Shown here: one piece after another, positions 11,521-22,606 of the stretch
Layout: each line of letters begins with the position of its first letter
How positions within the stretch are numbered: the first letter of the stretch is position 1
Position numbers and translations under genes: made by a program
Source: Lophium mytilinum
Lineage: Eukaryota; Ascomycota; Dothideomycetes; Mytilinidiales; Mytilinidiaceae
Direction of reading: 5' to 3'
Assembly: GCA_010093605.1 (NCBI GenBank)
Contig: MU004185.1
Location: forward strand, 1,571,334 to 1,635,333
DNA length: 64,000 nt
The notes under the pieces: generated by a model
Databases searched by the model: none
Told to the model about the DNA's origin: nothing
What the model saw: only the letters and a program-made list of their open reading frames with translations

Positions 11521-14385
11521 ATGAGTGAGACTTTCCATTGGAGTCTCCCAGGCCTTGACAGAGCTCACTTCACGGCTCTCGCTAACCTCCTCTCCCTTCG
11601 AAATGGCGGGCAAGTCGAAGATGCCCCGCTGCCCGCCGATTTACTAGAAGAGCACGATGAAGACGAGTCAGATGTGGCTAGCGTTAGAACTGCGAAAGCC
11701 GATCAAATTGCTTATTCTGGGCACGATGGCCTAAAAAGGAAGTTTCTGGATTGCCTAGCTGAATTTGCAGCGAACAAGAAAGGCGGGAGGACTGTTGCAA
11801 CCACAGCTATGAAAGAGTCGGAGGATAGTGTGACCTTATGGATTTCACGGAATGAGGGGTTTCCGGAGCTCGACAGATCAGTTTATGATAACTTGAGCGA
11901 GCTGCTGGGGAGGTTGGCCAATAGCAAGGGTAAGCAAGGTACCAAAAAACCACTTCAGAGAACTCGGAGCGATACTTACGTCTGCATGCCTAGGAGATGA
12001 AATTGCCAAGGAAGAACTCTGGAATGAGATGCTCGCATATCATCAGGACCGTATCCAGAGTGACTACATTCCGAGTTTGAGAGCAGATTTCAAGGCTGTG
12101 GGGAACGATGTGCCGATCGACTACAAGCTCTCAGCTTTGCAGCAGCTGGTTTTCGGCGTCGTGAATCCAGGGCAATCTACAATCAACCACTACAGCAAGC
12201 TTATCACAGCCGCTTACGAGCTGCGAATAACGAAGACAGCCGAGGAAACAATGCACATCTCGCCAAATGCTACCTCGAGAACGAAGAAACTATGGGTGGA
12301 TATATGCCTGCTCGCCAGACTCCGAGTCGCCCTCCAAAAGTTTGTAGAGACTGCACACATACTCCCGAGTTTCCACAATGTCACCATCACTCTGCTCGCC
12401 CGAGGCTCGGTTTCGGTCAAGCCTTCTGAACGCCCTCTAGGCTTGAAGCAGATTTTTGATATCCTCAGGCTCGATCTTGATGACTCTACCGTCAAGAGCG
12501 TGATGAATCAAACGTGTACACTCAACCGAGTTCGTCAAGAATTCTCAACACGACAGAAACAGAAGCTCAACGTCCACGCTGAGGTCCAGATGCTGCTGTT
12601 TCTGTGCAGTAGCGAGCCGGCGAATCGGGCTTCATTGCCATACTTTGGATGCAGCAAGTACTGTTGCTTCATGTGTGCGAGATTACTCAAATTTCATGGC
12701 AAGTTTGCGACGAGAGGATGTCATGGGCGCCTCTTTAGGCCATGGACTGTGCCTGAGGCAGCAGGACTTCGGCTTAGTCAAGCTAACCGATTAGTGAGAA
12801 GCTTGATACAACTACAGGAGGACGTCGAGAAAGAACTGAAGTCCAACTTGAAGAGAATCATACGTCAAAAGAGAACTTCAGCTGTTGGTGGGAGCAGCGT
12901 TCAGGCCTACCAAGCTGGAGACACGCGAAAGCGGTCGGACATCCAGCGTCGAGAGCGTGATGCTGAGCAGCAAAGGGTTACTGAGATGTTCAAAAGGTAA
13001 GCGGATACACATGCCCCATGAAGTTACCAACTAGAGAGCAGTTTCATTACAGGGCTAAACACACTAATAGAATGTCCGTTGAAGATACCCAGTCTGTTTC
13101 CCATAGGTCAACTACCACGCGTTCCTCGGAAAACCCCTACGCGGACGATCATCAAGAGCTCGATGACGAACTTGGCGAGTGCCAGGAATGCCCTAGACTG
13201 ACCTCCCGAACGTGCAGCTTTTGCAACAGAGATCTCTTTTGCAGTGAGATCTGCGAGCAGAAGAGATCCGGACCCCACCTCTACACGTGTACCAAGCGCC
13301 CTCTCACGACCGCCGACTCCCTATACAGAAGTCTTGGCAGTGACGTCCTCCCCACAGACGCGGACGTCCTGGAAGACTTCGGCTTCAACCATCTCCCGTC
13401 TTTCGCCGACCAATCCAACCTCATGGGGCTTTACAAAGGTCTATATCTTTCAGACAAGGTGACCGAAGAGGATCTTCACAATTGGCGCACCGAAGGAACC
13501 CTCGTCGCCAACATCAAGGCCTTCTTCTTCCGCATCCCGGAAGCCTATCGCGGCGGCTACTTCCCCTGGTTCTTGGAGCACACCCACATCCTCGAGAAAC
13601 CCCTATCCGGCAAAGAAGCAACCGAGAAAATGGTCGCCACGTTCTTCGACCAAGCGAATTCCTACCTAACCCCCGAAGACCAGGGCAAGAAGCCGCAAGA
13701 ACTGAAACCGGACGCCAAAGCCGCATGCTACTTTATGCTCGCGGAGGTGCTGCACTCTGCGCATCCGAACCCTGTTGAGGAGAACTGGTACACCTTTGGT
13801 TTTTGCACATGCCTTGACGACTATGAAGAAAGGACACTTGGAGGACTGTATCAGAAGCTCCTCATTGGCGACAAACTCTTCCCCGGTGCTGGGTGGAACC
13901 GTGTTTTCAAGATACCCACATTCACAGAATTCTGGCAAGCGTTCGAGGCAGGCTCCCTCATCGAGCTCATGGACTCCTGTGGTCTGAAAGAGGACCAATC
14001 CTCTTTCCGACACCTCGAGTCTTTCCTCTCCACCCCGGCTTCACACCCGTCTGTGTGGGGTCTGAAACAATTTCTAGTAATTAACCAGCCCGCAGAGCAT
14101 CCACCTAGTCCAGCACTGGCAGTTGATTATGGATTCATGAATTGCAGAAGCTTTGAGGAGACGTGTACGCTGATGGAAATATACAAGCGGCTGCTGCAGC
14201 AAGCAGACCCGCTGGATTTGCAGAAAGCATGCCTAGCTGGGAAGCTGTTCGAATTTGCGGAGAAGTATAGTACGATGAAGCCGGAGTGGAGGAGGTTGAT
14301 GGGGAATGTATATCCGTTGCAGGATTTCAACTTAAGTGCAGGACGAGGGTTGGATGGCCCTAAGACGGGAGGATGTTGGAGATGA
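11521..14385 (+). CDS. OTT_1508-like deaminase fused to MYND-type zinc finger
   Basis: Three exons (11521-11929, 11994-12996, 13053-14385) join in frame to 914 aa. Around residue 340 lies a zinc-deaminase core: NVHAEVQMLLF gives the HAE motif and GCSKYCCFMC gives the CxxC pair, as expected of the OTT_1508-like deaminase family found in fungi. The mid-region carries a basic stretch (RKRSDIQRRERDAEQQR). Exon 3 begins with a MYND-like zinc finger (CQECPRL, CSFCNRDLFCSEIC, H and C ligands), then ~370 residues of unassigned sequence. Deaminases of this group are predicted to act on nucleic acids or nucleotides; substrate and biology are unknown. All metal ligands and the catalytic Glu look intact. 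The fusion relies on an acceptor at 13052 that restores frame exactly. Confidence 0.75.
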
Positions 14386-14692
14386 AACCACACCATTAAG
14401 CAAGGATGAGGTCCACCTGACGCAAAAGTCAATTCCTAGCTACCGTTCTCTGAAGGATGGATATGTGAATAACCACGGGCTCTGTTAATGCTTTCATATT
14501 TCAATCCTTTCCGATTCTTCAGCTTCCGGGACTGCAGCTCCATCCCCCGCCTCGCGCACGGTCCGGAATGATGACGGGCGCAACTTTTCAGTTTCCCCCC
14601 AATCGTCCTATGGGATTCTAGTCTAAATGTGCGACCGAAATGCCTCCCAACTAACTAACAAGCAACGACAACCTCTTCAAGCAGGAGTACGC
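14386..14692. other. short intergenic gap
   Basis: About 300 bp of 3' flank between two convergent genes. I see nothing more in it. Confidence 0.4.
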
Positions 14693-15229
14693 CTAATACA
14701 CCGCCCCAGAGCCCGACCCATCGGGCGGGACACCACTCCAGTTCCCATTCGTAGCAGCAAGCATCCAGTCCATATAAACCAGCATAAAGAAGAAGAAAAG
14801 ACCCACAGCCACCGTAATCCACTTCTGGGAAACATCGCGCGAACCTTCACCGCAGCACACATCCCACTGCATCGAGGTACCAGGCCTGGTCGTGCAGACT
14901 GCGAGGAGCAGGCGAGCACCTGGCGGGACCAGGAAGGCGAGCGTGACGGTGCGAACGGCGGGGATGATGTGCCAGAACGTAATGGCGATTTTGAGGCAGG
15001 CGTGCAGGCCGAGGCCGCAGCCGGCGAACCAGATATTGAGAAAATCAGCGAGGGCAGTAATCCGGCCGCTTGAGTTCGAGGGCCTGGATTGGATTGGATT
15101 GAGACGGTTAATTCTAAGATTGATTAAATTAGAATGCAGGTGGATTGATAAATACTGCCAATACCTCCCAAAGCAGTATATATAGTACGGGGCAAGTGGG
15201 GTAAGAACTGGGGGGTATAGTGGTGGCAC
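14693..15229 (-). CDS. small putative multi-pass membrane protein
   Basis: A 178-aa minus-strand frame contains several hydrophobic segments: LADFLNIWFAGCGLGLHACL, AITFWHIIPAVRTVTLAFLV and WITVAVGLFFFFMLVYMDWM. Between them is a Cys-containing loop (MQWDVCCGEGSRD), and the tail is Gly/Ser-rich. The hydrophobic pattern looks real. The first ~55 residues are doubtful because they come from AT-rich, GATTG-rich DNA and may include an intron (GTATTGGCAG near 15165 to CCAG near 15085), in which case the start lies elsewhere. I do not recognise the family. It sits between the deaminase and DUF7580 genes. Confidence 0.4.
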   Translation of the reverse strand: MPPLYPPVLTPLAPYYIYCFGRYWQYLSIHLHSNLINLRINRLNPIQSRPSNSSGRITALADFLNIWFAGCGLGLHACLKIAITFWHIIPAVRTVTLAFLVPPGARLLLAVCTTRPGTSMQWDVCCGEGSRDVSQKWITVAVGLFFFFMLVYMDWMLAATNGNWSGVPPDGSGSGAVY

Positions 15230-15390
15230 GGACCAAAAACAACGCGTAAAAGACGTGTTTTCAATCTACCGATCCGATTGAGATTGATTGAAGATTGAAC
15301 GACCTGTGGATTGATTGATTGGATTGACTTAGGGTGCGGATTAACCGCCCGCCCGATGGACGGATTGAGGTTTGGACGGATTACTGCCCA
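15080..15390. repeat. degenerate GGATTG/GATTGATT-rich tract
   Basis: GGATTGGATTGGATTGAGAC near 15085, GATTGAGATTGATTGAAGAT near 15280 and GATTGATTGGATTGAC near 15310 show an irregular 4-6 bp GATTG motif over some 300 bp. It overlaps the doubtful N-terminus of the membrane-protein gene. Confidence 0.6.
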
Positions 15391-15452
15391 CGCTGGAGAA
15401 AATTGCCGCATTCGACCATACTCATTTTCTGATTGTAAGAGACGACAACTTC

Positions 15453-17311
15453 TCACTCATACCTCGCCAAGATTCTCTCGAGAGGCTCCACCACCTCAGA
15501 GTATACTGCCTTCCTCAACTCATCTTCATTGAGATCTTGCTTCGCTGTCCCAAAATCCCCATGGATGCACCGGTACGTCAAATTGTCCAGATCAAGCCCA
15601 CCCTCTTCGAGAGCCTGTTCCTGCCATTTCTGTGCTGTGTTAAATCTTGTAAAATCATTCTCAAGTCCGTCAGGACCGAGGTATTTGGACCAGAAGAGAC
15701 ATGTGTCCATAGACATATTGAACCACATTTCGAGTATAAGGATTCCTAGGGACAGAAGCGACGACTTGGTACGTTTACGGTTCATATTTGATGTTGTTGG
15801 AATAAGCGCTGCAGTTGTTGGTGGTAAGCTGGAGGGATAGAAGGTACTATCCAGAGATAAAGACCCAAGATCGACTTTGCCTTGTTTGTCGCGGAAGAAA
15901 TATATGTCATCCTTCGTCCAATCCTCTTTGAGCCAAGGACAATGATATAGCTGCAGAACAACTTTTGCCATTGTCAGCGCAATCTCCAGTCTTTGCTGAC
16001 GACGTAGTCCGTACGAGGTAGGATTATTGGTGGACAACGGTGTATCTTGACGGATGAGATCCATGAGCGTGACACTATCGTGCCATTGAGTGTCAACAGC
16101 AATTGTTTCCTGGGAGTGATACAACGTATGGCAGTCGTTGCCATCACTTCGCAGGTACCCTAGGTGTGGTTTGATCGGATCATACTCCTTCAAAGCCGCA
16201 CAGAGGTCTTGAATCTCGATTGCATCTTTTGGTACCATGGACGCGCTTGACAATCGTCTGCTTGTTTCTTGTTGAAATGACACATTTCGGCTATTTCGAT
16301 TGGCGTCTATGGTGCCGATACTTGGTGCCCTCGTTGGACTGGTTGCGGCAACGTCGGGAAGGCGAGACGTAAGTGCCATGTTCTCATCCAGCTCCGCCAT
16401 CTCGATATCAGCAGCGTACCAGTCATCCTCTGGGCCGACGAGGGTGTGAGAGTTTGACCACGATCTCAGTTTTCGCGGAAAGTAGACCTTGAGTTTAAGC
16501 GACTCTGTTGTGGTGTTCCCACTGGACGATGAATACAGGTGGGTTTCTGGTAAGAACAATTTCGAAGAATGAATGGAGGAGCAGTCGCACTGTAAGGACC
16601 GGTAGATAGCGTTGTGTAGGCTAGATGCCTGTCTTCGGAAATGTTCAAACAATGCTGGGACAGTGGTGTTTCGCTTACGCCGCGTAGGTTGGAGCCGATC
16701 GCTGTTCCCAAGAAGCTGTTGTAAGTTGCTGTTGTATCGCTCGAGCGTATCCATAAGGCGCGCCCTCCGTTTCCTATCTAGAACGTAGACAACTCTCTTA
16801 TACTCGAAGCTCAGACGTGAGAGTCCTTTCGCCCTGCTTTGGGACCAATGCGGCTAATAGACGTGTTAGTCTTCTGAACGCTTCGGCCAATCTACATGAT
16901 AAATAGTACAGGACTGACCTTGTCGTCGGTAATGCTCAGCTTCTTCCGAATCTTCTCCAAAATGCCGAGAATGGCTGGTACAGTAATCATGTAGCTTTCG
17001 TACTCCTGCTTTCCTGGGAGTCGTCTCTTTAGCTTTCCTTCTAGATCGGAGTTTTTCCACTGAGGATCATCCGGATCATCTAGCATGCATCCCATGTGGT
17101 AGTCAGAGTCGACGACTGTAGACAGTAGATCTTCAATATGTTGACGGAAGAATATCTGCTGTCGGATGAAGTCGTTGAGAAACCCATTGAAGTCAGTTCG
17201 AAACCTAACCCATTCCTGCATGGTCTCCAAGCCTTCTCCGTAGTGTTCCAATGCGCTAATGATGAGTGGGAATGATCCAAGAATGAGACCCGCAATCTCC
17301 ACGCCTGACAT
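15453..17311 (-). CDS. DUF7580 protein with HeLo-like N-terminus
   Basis: Two exons (17311-16919 and 16853-15453) join across a 65-bp intron to 597 aa. The N-terminus MSGVEIAGLILGSFPLIISA followed by LEHYGEGLETM is the hallmark start of fungal proteins with an amphipathic HeLo-like helix and a C-terminal DUF7580 region. The junction reads RLSFEYKRVVYVLDRKRRAR, typical of the family. The C-terminal half carries LRRQQRLEIALTMAKVVLQL, YHCPWLKEDW, LSLGILILEMWF and a GDFGTAKQDLNEDELRKAVY region, which looks kinase-like in layout but lacks a clear catalytic set. A 34-residue upstream frame extension is ignored because MSGVEIAG is the conserved start. HeLo-like N-termini act in fungal membrane-associated cell death, so a nonself-recognition role is possible but unproved. 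It is divergent from the next gene. Confidence 0.75.
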
Positions 17312-18290
17312 GTTGACAGCAACCCGATGTTTGCCTTTACTTAGTGGTCTGTCAAAGCGTTCCACTATCAACGGAAGTGCTTGTTGGGCTAAGAAAAGAT
17401 GAACAATCAATCAAGATTCAAACACTGCAATAGGAACACAACTAGAGTGACAAAGGAGCGTATGTAAAATTGTCGTGAACGTGGAGTGCAAAGACAAGGC
17501 GGATGTGTAAGTTTGACAGACAAGGCGGGGGTGGATGTTCGACGGGAAGAGCGGAAGGTGACTGGGGGCAAAAGACATGGACAGCAACCTTAGGATTCGA
17601 CGTGGCGCTACGTCTGACCTGTTTGCTCGTACTATGCTACATTTGAGCCTCTTTCTTATCTCTAGAGTAATACGATGACTTCTCAGGTGCAGGGTTTTCA
17701 GCTACACCACGGAAGACGTATATCCACTGACCACTTGGACATCCTAGGGAAGCGCCTTGTACCACCTCGTGGCTTTTCTGCCTTTACCGGTGAGCTTGAT
17801 TTCCGCAATGATGGATTTGGATGCTTCAATCAACACGGTCGCTAACGCGTTCCCGCTAGCATGTCTAAAGGTTTCAGCCAATCCACGTTGCCCGCTTTAT
17901 CTACTCTACGTTGTATCTCCTGAGTTTGAGCGCCCTAGAAGCTGCATTCGATGTCGTAGTCGACGCTAGTAAGAGAAGCGAGAAGAAAAGTATGGTCCGA
18001 GGGCGCCAAGATTAGAGAGCTTTAGCTTATTTTCGAACAATCATACTAGTACGGTATACTAATATCCCTACCTATGTTTGCCCCGCCTTCATCAACTGAA
18101 CGACAGCCATCAAGGGGCCCAATCTCTGCTTCTTAAGAGCCTCACATATAGGAATCGCGCCCCCACCAACCGAGTGGATTGATAATCGAATGCCTCCCGC
18201 TCTACAATAGTCCCAACTAGCATCAGTCATTTCGATATTAGAAACGTCATACTTCATACTTGATCTTTGAAAACTCAAGGAGCCTGTACA
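17312..18290. promoter_or_regulatory. shared divergent intergenic region
   Basis: This 979-bp gap separates the starts of the minus-strand DUF7580 gene and the plus-strand zinc-finger/ankyrin gene, so both promoters should lie here. Tandem GACAAGGCGG near 17491 and 17521 is a small direct repeat. I see no gene in it. Confidence 0.4.
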
Positions 18291-21200
18291 ATGACAGAGA
18301 CAGCTCAATCGAATTCAACCGTTGCTACTCTATCCTTGCAATGCACTCAGCGCTTCACAAGCATCAAAAAAGTGATTTCCGAATCATCTACATCCAGCGC
18401 ATTGTCTTTGCCTGAGGGCTTCGTGGCGTCTGCCTTCCTAGATGTGGTGGCGCGTTTTCGAATCTGGACAGGAAACATTGGAGCACTTCAACAAGGAAAA
18501 GCTTCTTTGGACTATCGTATTCGGCATACTCATGTCCACAATGAAGTCATGCGACTCCTCGGCCAAGCTGTACTGGCTTTGAGAGATTGTAAGGTCTCCT
18601 TCACGGATAGCATACCTTGACTTAAAGCGCTGACGGCTTTTGCAGTGGCAGCCATTGTGAACGGGAGTAAAGAGCAACAAACGTGGTATGAAGGGGAAGG
18701 CATAGCGACCGAATTCACCGATAGCGATATTGATAGCGACAGCGATAGCAGCTCGGTAGGGTCGGATGGTATACCTACGCCTGAAGAAGAAGACCCGCGG
18801 CTTGTCACTGAATCCAGTCAGTTGGTAGTGATGTTGGGTGATTTGGTCAAAAGTCTCCTTAAACTATCTATCGTTATTCAGAAGTCTTCACGACGAGGTA
18901 AATTTGCGCGTTCTTCCCGCGAAAAGGCATACGACACGACCTTCGATATTTTCCATACTTTGGAGTCCTTTCCGTACGCTGCCAATAACAGACCTCTTCT
19001 CGAAAAATTGGGAAAAGCAAACGCCCAGCGTCGACAATGGTTGTCGTATCGACGACGGCATCGCGATAGGCTTTCCTCCCATGACGGGTCAACGTTCGGT
19101 CACTTAGAAGACTCGAGTACGGAACCAGCGGAGACCAGGAGTCGGCTGCCAACGGATCTTGCCTCCACCACGTCCTCTTCTTCCCATCCAGCGTTCAGTT
19201 ACATGACTGCAGATAACTCGACTACAGCTACAACATTTTACGACAGCAATAGAGGTACTGATCCACAATTCGGTACTGACGAAGGGTCCTCCGAGATCTC
19301 ATTTTCCGCGTCTTCAGTTTCTGGTAGAGAGAAGACGCCTTTGCAGATCCCTAGCCTTCCTTCGGAGGCAGCCTCAGGGGATCCTTTCGAGTGCCCATTA
19401 TGTTTCGGCATCATAGCTGTTCCAGGATTGCAGTCTTGGATGTAAGTGCTTTACCCTGGAAGTGCGATAGTAAGATTGACTATGCCTTAGAAAGCATGTG
19501 CACGCGGATTTGGCTTCCGACGTTTGCACATTTGAGAACTGCGCTTCTCCACTTTTCGAGAATCGGGTTCAATGGTTTGAGCATGAGATGCAAAGCCATC
19601 GGAGAGCGTGGAGCTGCGTTTTCTGTGATCTATGGACAACCAACTTGAACGACCTCGAAAGTCATTTGCAGGACTAACATGCTGACCGTATTCCTACTGG
19701 AGAAATGCGAGCAATAGCACGTCAGGGGAGCCTTCCGCTGCAGCGTCTATCAGCATCTTGCCCGCTCTGCGACTACGACGCAACGCTAAGAAGTCGCTTA
19801 GAGACATCGGACCTTCCCGAGCAGGTCACAATTAAGGCAGAACAACTACGTAGCCACTTAGGACGTCATCTCGAACAGCTGGCTCTCTTTGTTCTTCCTA
19901 AGAGCGCATTGATGCACGATGGTGAGAACGAGGAAGATGATCAATACTCCAATCCGGGAGACTTGGACTCTGGAGAGCAGGAATATGAACCCCGAGGACT
20001 GGACTTCGAGCTCGACGAAAACTCATACGACATTGCAAGTATTCTTGCCTCTCACTCAGAAAGTACGCCCCATGTGTTACCAGTCGCTCCTGCGCTAGCA
20101 TTGGGCTGGCAGCCGCCTCATGATTTCACTCCTCCGGCGACATACTTCGAAACAGACGATGAAAATCTTACTCCTCGGCGGGAAGAATCGACATTTGGAG
20201 GTGATCTCTTTACCCCCGGCTGGGTAAGAGGCTATGATAGGAACAAGGAAGGGTATTGCGCCCGCTGTGAAGTTGGACACTGGGTGAACATCCCAAGCGG
20301 AGAATACGAGTTCCATCTAACCTATTTACACGGCCTGCCGAATACAGGACTCCCCCTTCCGAGGCCTTCTGTCATCCGGGAGGTGAACGACAGCCCAGGA
20401 ACCTGGGAGGCTTTTTGCGATATATGCTCTGGGTGGCGTATTTTGAGGAAAACTAAACGAGGGTGGAACTGGTGGCGACATTGTCTTACTGTACGTTGAC
20501 AAGAGCCCCTTCTCATAACAATGACTAACTATGTTTCTAGGAACATGACGCAATAATCAGTGCTGTTTCCGTACTCTCACCAAGTGCCCCCGTCATAACC
20601 TTCTCCCCTGAAGGGGAAAGGATGAAAGAAGCCATCGCGGGCATACGCAAATCTGATCTTGAAGCGTTGAAAACGTTGATCCAAAGGGATCCAGCCATCA
20701 CAACCCAATATGACAGCGACTCCAAGTACTTACTGCATTATGCAGCTGAAGTTGGGCAATCTGACTTCGTTCGACACATTTTGGAAATAGTGCGCAGCTT
20801 GGACTTGGCTCATGGACTTTCAGGTGTCTTAAATGCACAGACTATGAAAGGATCTACTCCGATGATGCTCGCAGCAGAACAGGGAAATCAAGAAGTAGTG
20901 GAGTGTTTGCTTCGAGAAGGCGCCCGTCTTGACATCGCTTCCAGGGACGGCAAAAACGTCTTAGACTACGCGTCCCATGCCGGGTACACTACGATTGCAG
21001 ACTTACTGATCCGGAACGGCGCTCAGGTCAATGATTCTAGAACATTCCGTAAGGTCTACCTAGGTTGCCTCGATGACCCACTGCTCAGCAAGCCGCATCT
21101 CCAAATTGAACCACGATCAGAGAACCTAACGCTCTCTTGGAACGAATTAATGGACCTTGCGTCACGAAACGACGCCACCGGGATACGAGAATGTCTCAAA

Positions 21201-21992
21201 AAGGACATTGACGTTGAAGACACAGCGAAAGACGGGAGCACTGCTTTGATGATCGCTATGTCGAAAGGAAACACTGATGCGGCCGAAGTTCTGCTTGGAA
21301 ACGGAGCCAACCTGAATGCCACGAACTCGAAAGGATGGACGGCACTGATGACAGCAGTCCGCGATGGCAATCTGTCGGTGGTGGACTTTTTGCTGAGTCA
21401 CGGTGCAGATGCTAACCATCTGTCGCCTGATCACTGGACCGCATTGGCGGAAGCCGCGCAAAGTGGACACATCGATATTTTGAAACTGCTGCTTGAGCAC
21501 GACGCAGATACCGAGGCTCGATCGTCTCATGATTGGACCCCTCTGATGCATGCATGTTATCGAGGCGACAAAGCTTGTGTCGACAAGTTGCTTGATGCAG
21601 GCGCTGAAATGGAGAGCGGGTCTCAGCGCGACGAGACTCCGATGCTCTTAGCTGCTGCTGGAGGACACTTTGAAATAGTTCGAGCTCTTCTTGAAGCGGG
21701 CGGTTTGCCCGATGCTGCTTGGGCGCGCAAGATGGTTCCATCAGGATTGCATGTCCATCAAACGACAGATTTTATTGAACGCACATATCAGCTAGGTTGG
21801 ACACCTCTCATGATAGCTTGTCAAAACGGGCATGAAGATGTAGTACGGCTGTTGTTGGAGGCAGGCGCGAACTGCGAACCACGGAGTCCTTTGAACAGGA
21901 CCGCCATGGAGATTGCAAAGGAGAACGGCCGAACTTCGATTTTAGTTGTTTTGGAGTCTCTTCGCTCGACCAGCTCAAACATCTTAGGATAA
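18291..21992 (+). CDS. C2H2 / Rua1_C-like / ankyrin protein with internal stop
   Basis: Four exons (18291-18588, 18646-19441, 19491-20490, 20541-21992) join in frame over 1,182 codons. Order of parts: the N-terminal domain common in fungal C2H2 proteins (RFRIWTGNIGALQQGKASLD); an acidic linker; zinc fingers FECPLCF, WSCVFCDLW and SCPLCDYD with RSHLGRHLEQLALFVLP; a Rua1_C-like zinc module at 20230-20490 (GYCARCEVGHW, WEAFCDICSGW, WWRHCLT); then about ten ankyrin repeats from 20700. One in-frame TAA at 19675 (codon 427) sits inside the second finger, between HLQD and HADRIP, and both flanks remain family-like. It is either a nonsense change, possibly CAA to TAA, or lies in an unrecognised 51-bp intron at 19661-19711 with a poor donor (GTCATT) but a CTAAC branch. 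Probable nuclear regulator or recognition protein. Confidence 0.7.
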
Positions 21993-22606
21993 CATGCGAG
22001 AGGTATGCGACTTTCCCCAAAGAACTATCGCATCAAGTCCCTGCCTAAGGGCTGCTGTATGAAATCGCAGCTGAGCTTCGCGCATGGTTTCCTAGTCAGT
22101 GCTGTATGTTCAAGTCATGCTGTTGATATGTTGAAGAACCTATCCTTAGCTTTTAATTAATCGTAAACATCATATAGAGCTTCACTCAGCCTAAGTTCTC
22201 AACAATCAGTTCAATCAGTCTGCGGAGGGTGAATTGGATTCAGATTGAAGTGCGGTTTGACGTACGCATCGACAGCGGCTTGCAGGTTTGAGGAGCGCTC
22301 GAGAGCAGCATGAAACGAGTACCAGCGGGTAACTAGTGGCTTCCGGCGGCATTATAGCGAGAAAGGTAGCGTAGAGGCGCGGTTTACAATAAAGGCGTGG
22401 TGGATGGAAAACAACGCGCTGGGACCACGCGAAAAAGAATCGATTAATTCAATCAGGCAGGTCATACAGATTTGTTGTTGACCAGTCTGTACTCAGGCAT
22501 ATCAAGTCTTGGTAGTCAACAGAGAGCATGTGACTGAGGTGGCCGTTGATTCATTGCATACATATAGTGCATATGGACAGACAATCCCCGAGGGTAGAGC
22601 CCGGCA
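21993..22606. other. intergenic, no gene seen
   Basis: This is the 3' flank of two convergent genes. I see no supported feature in it. Confidence 0.5.
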
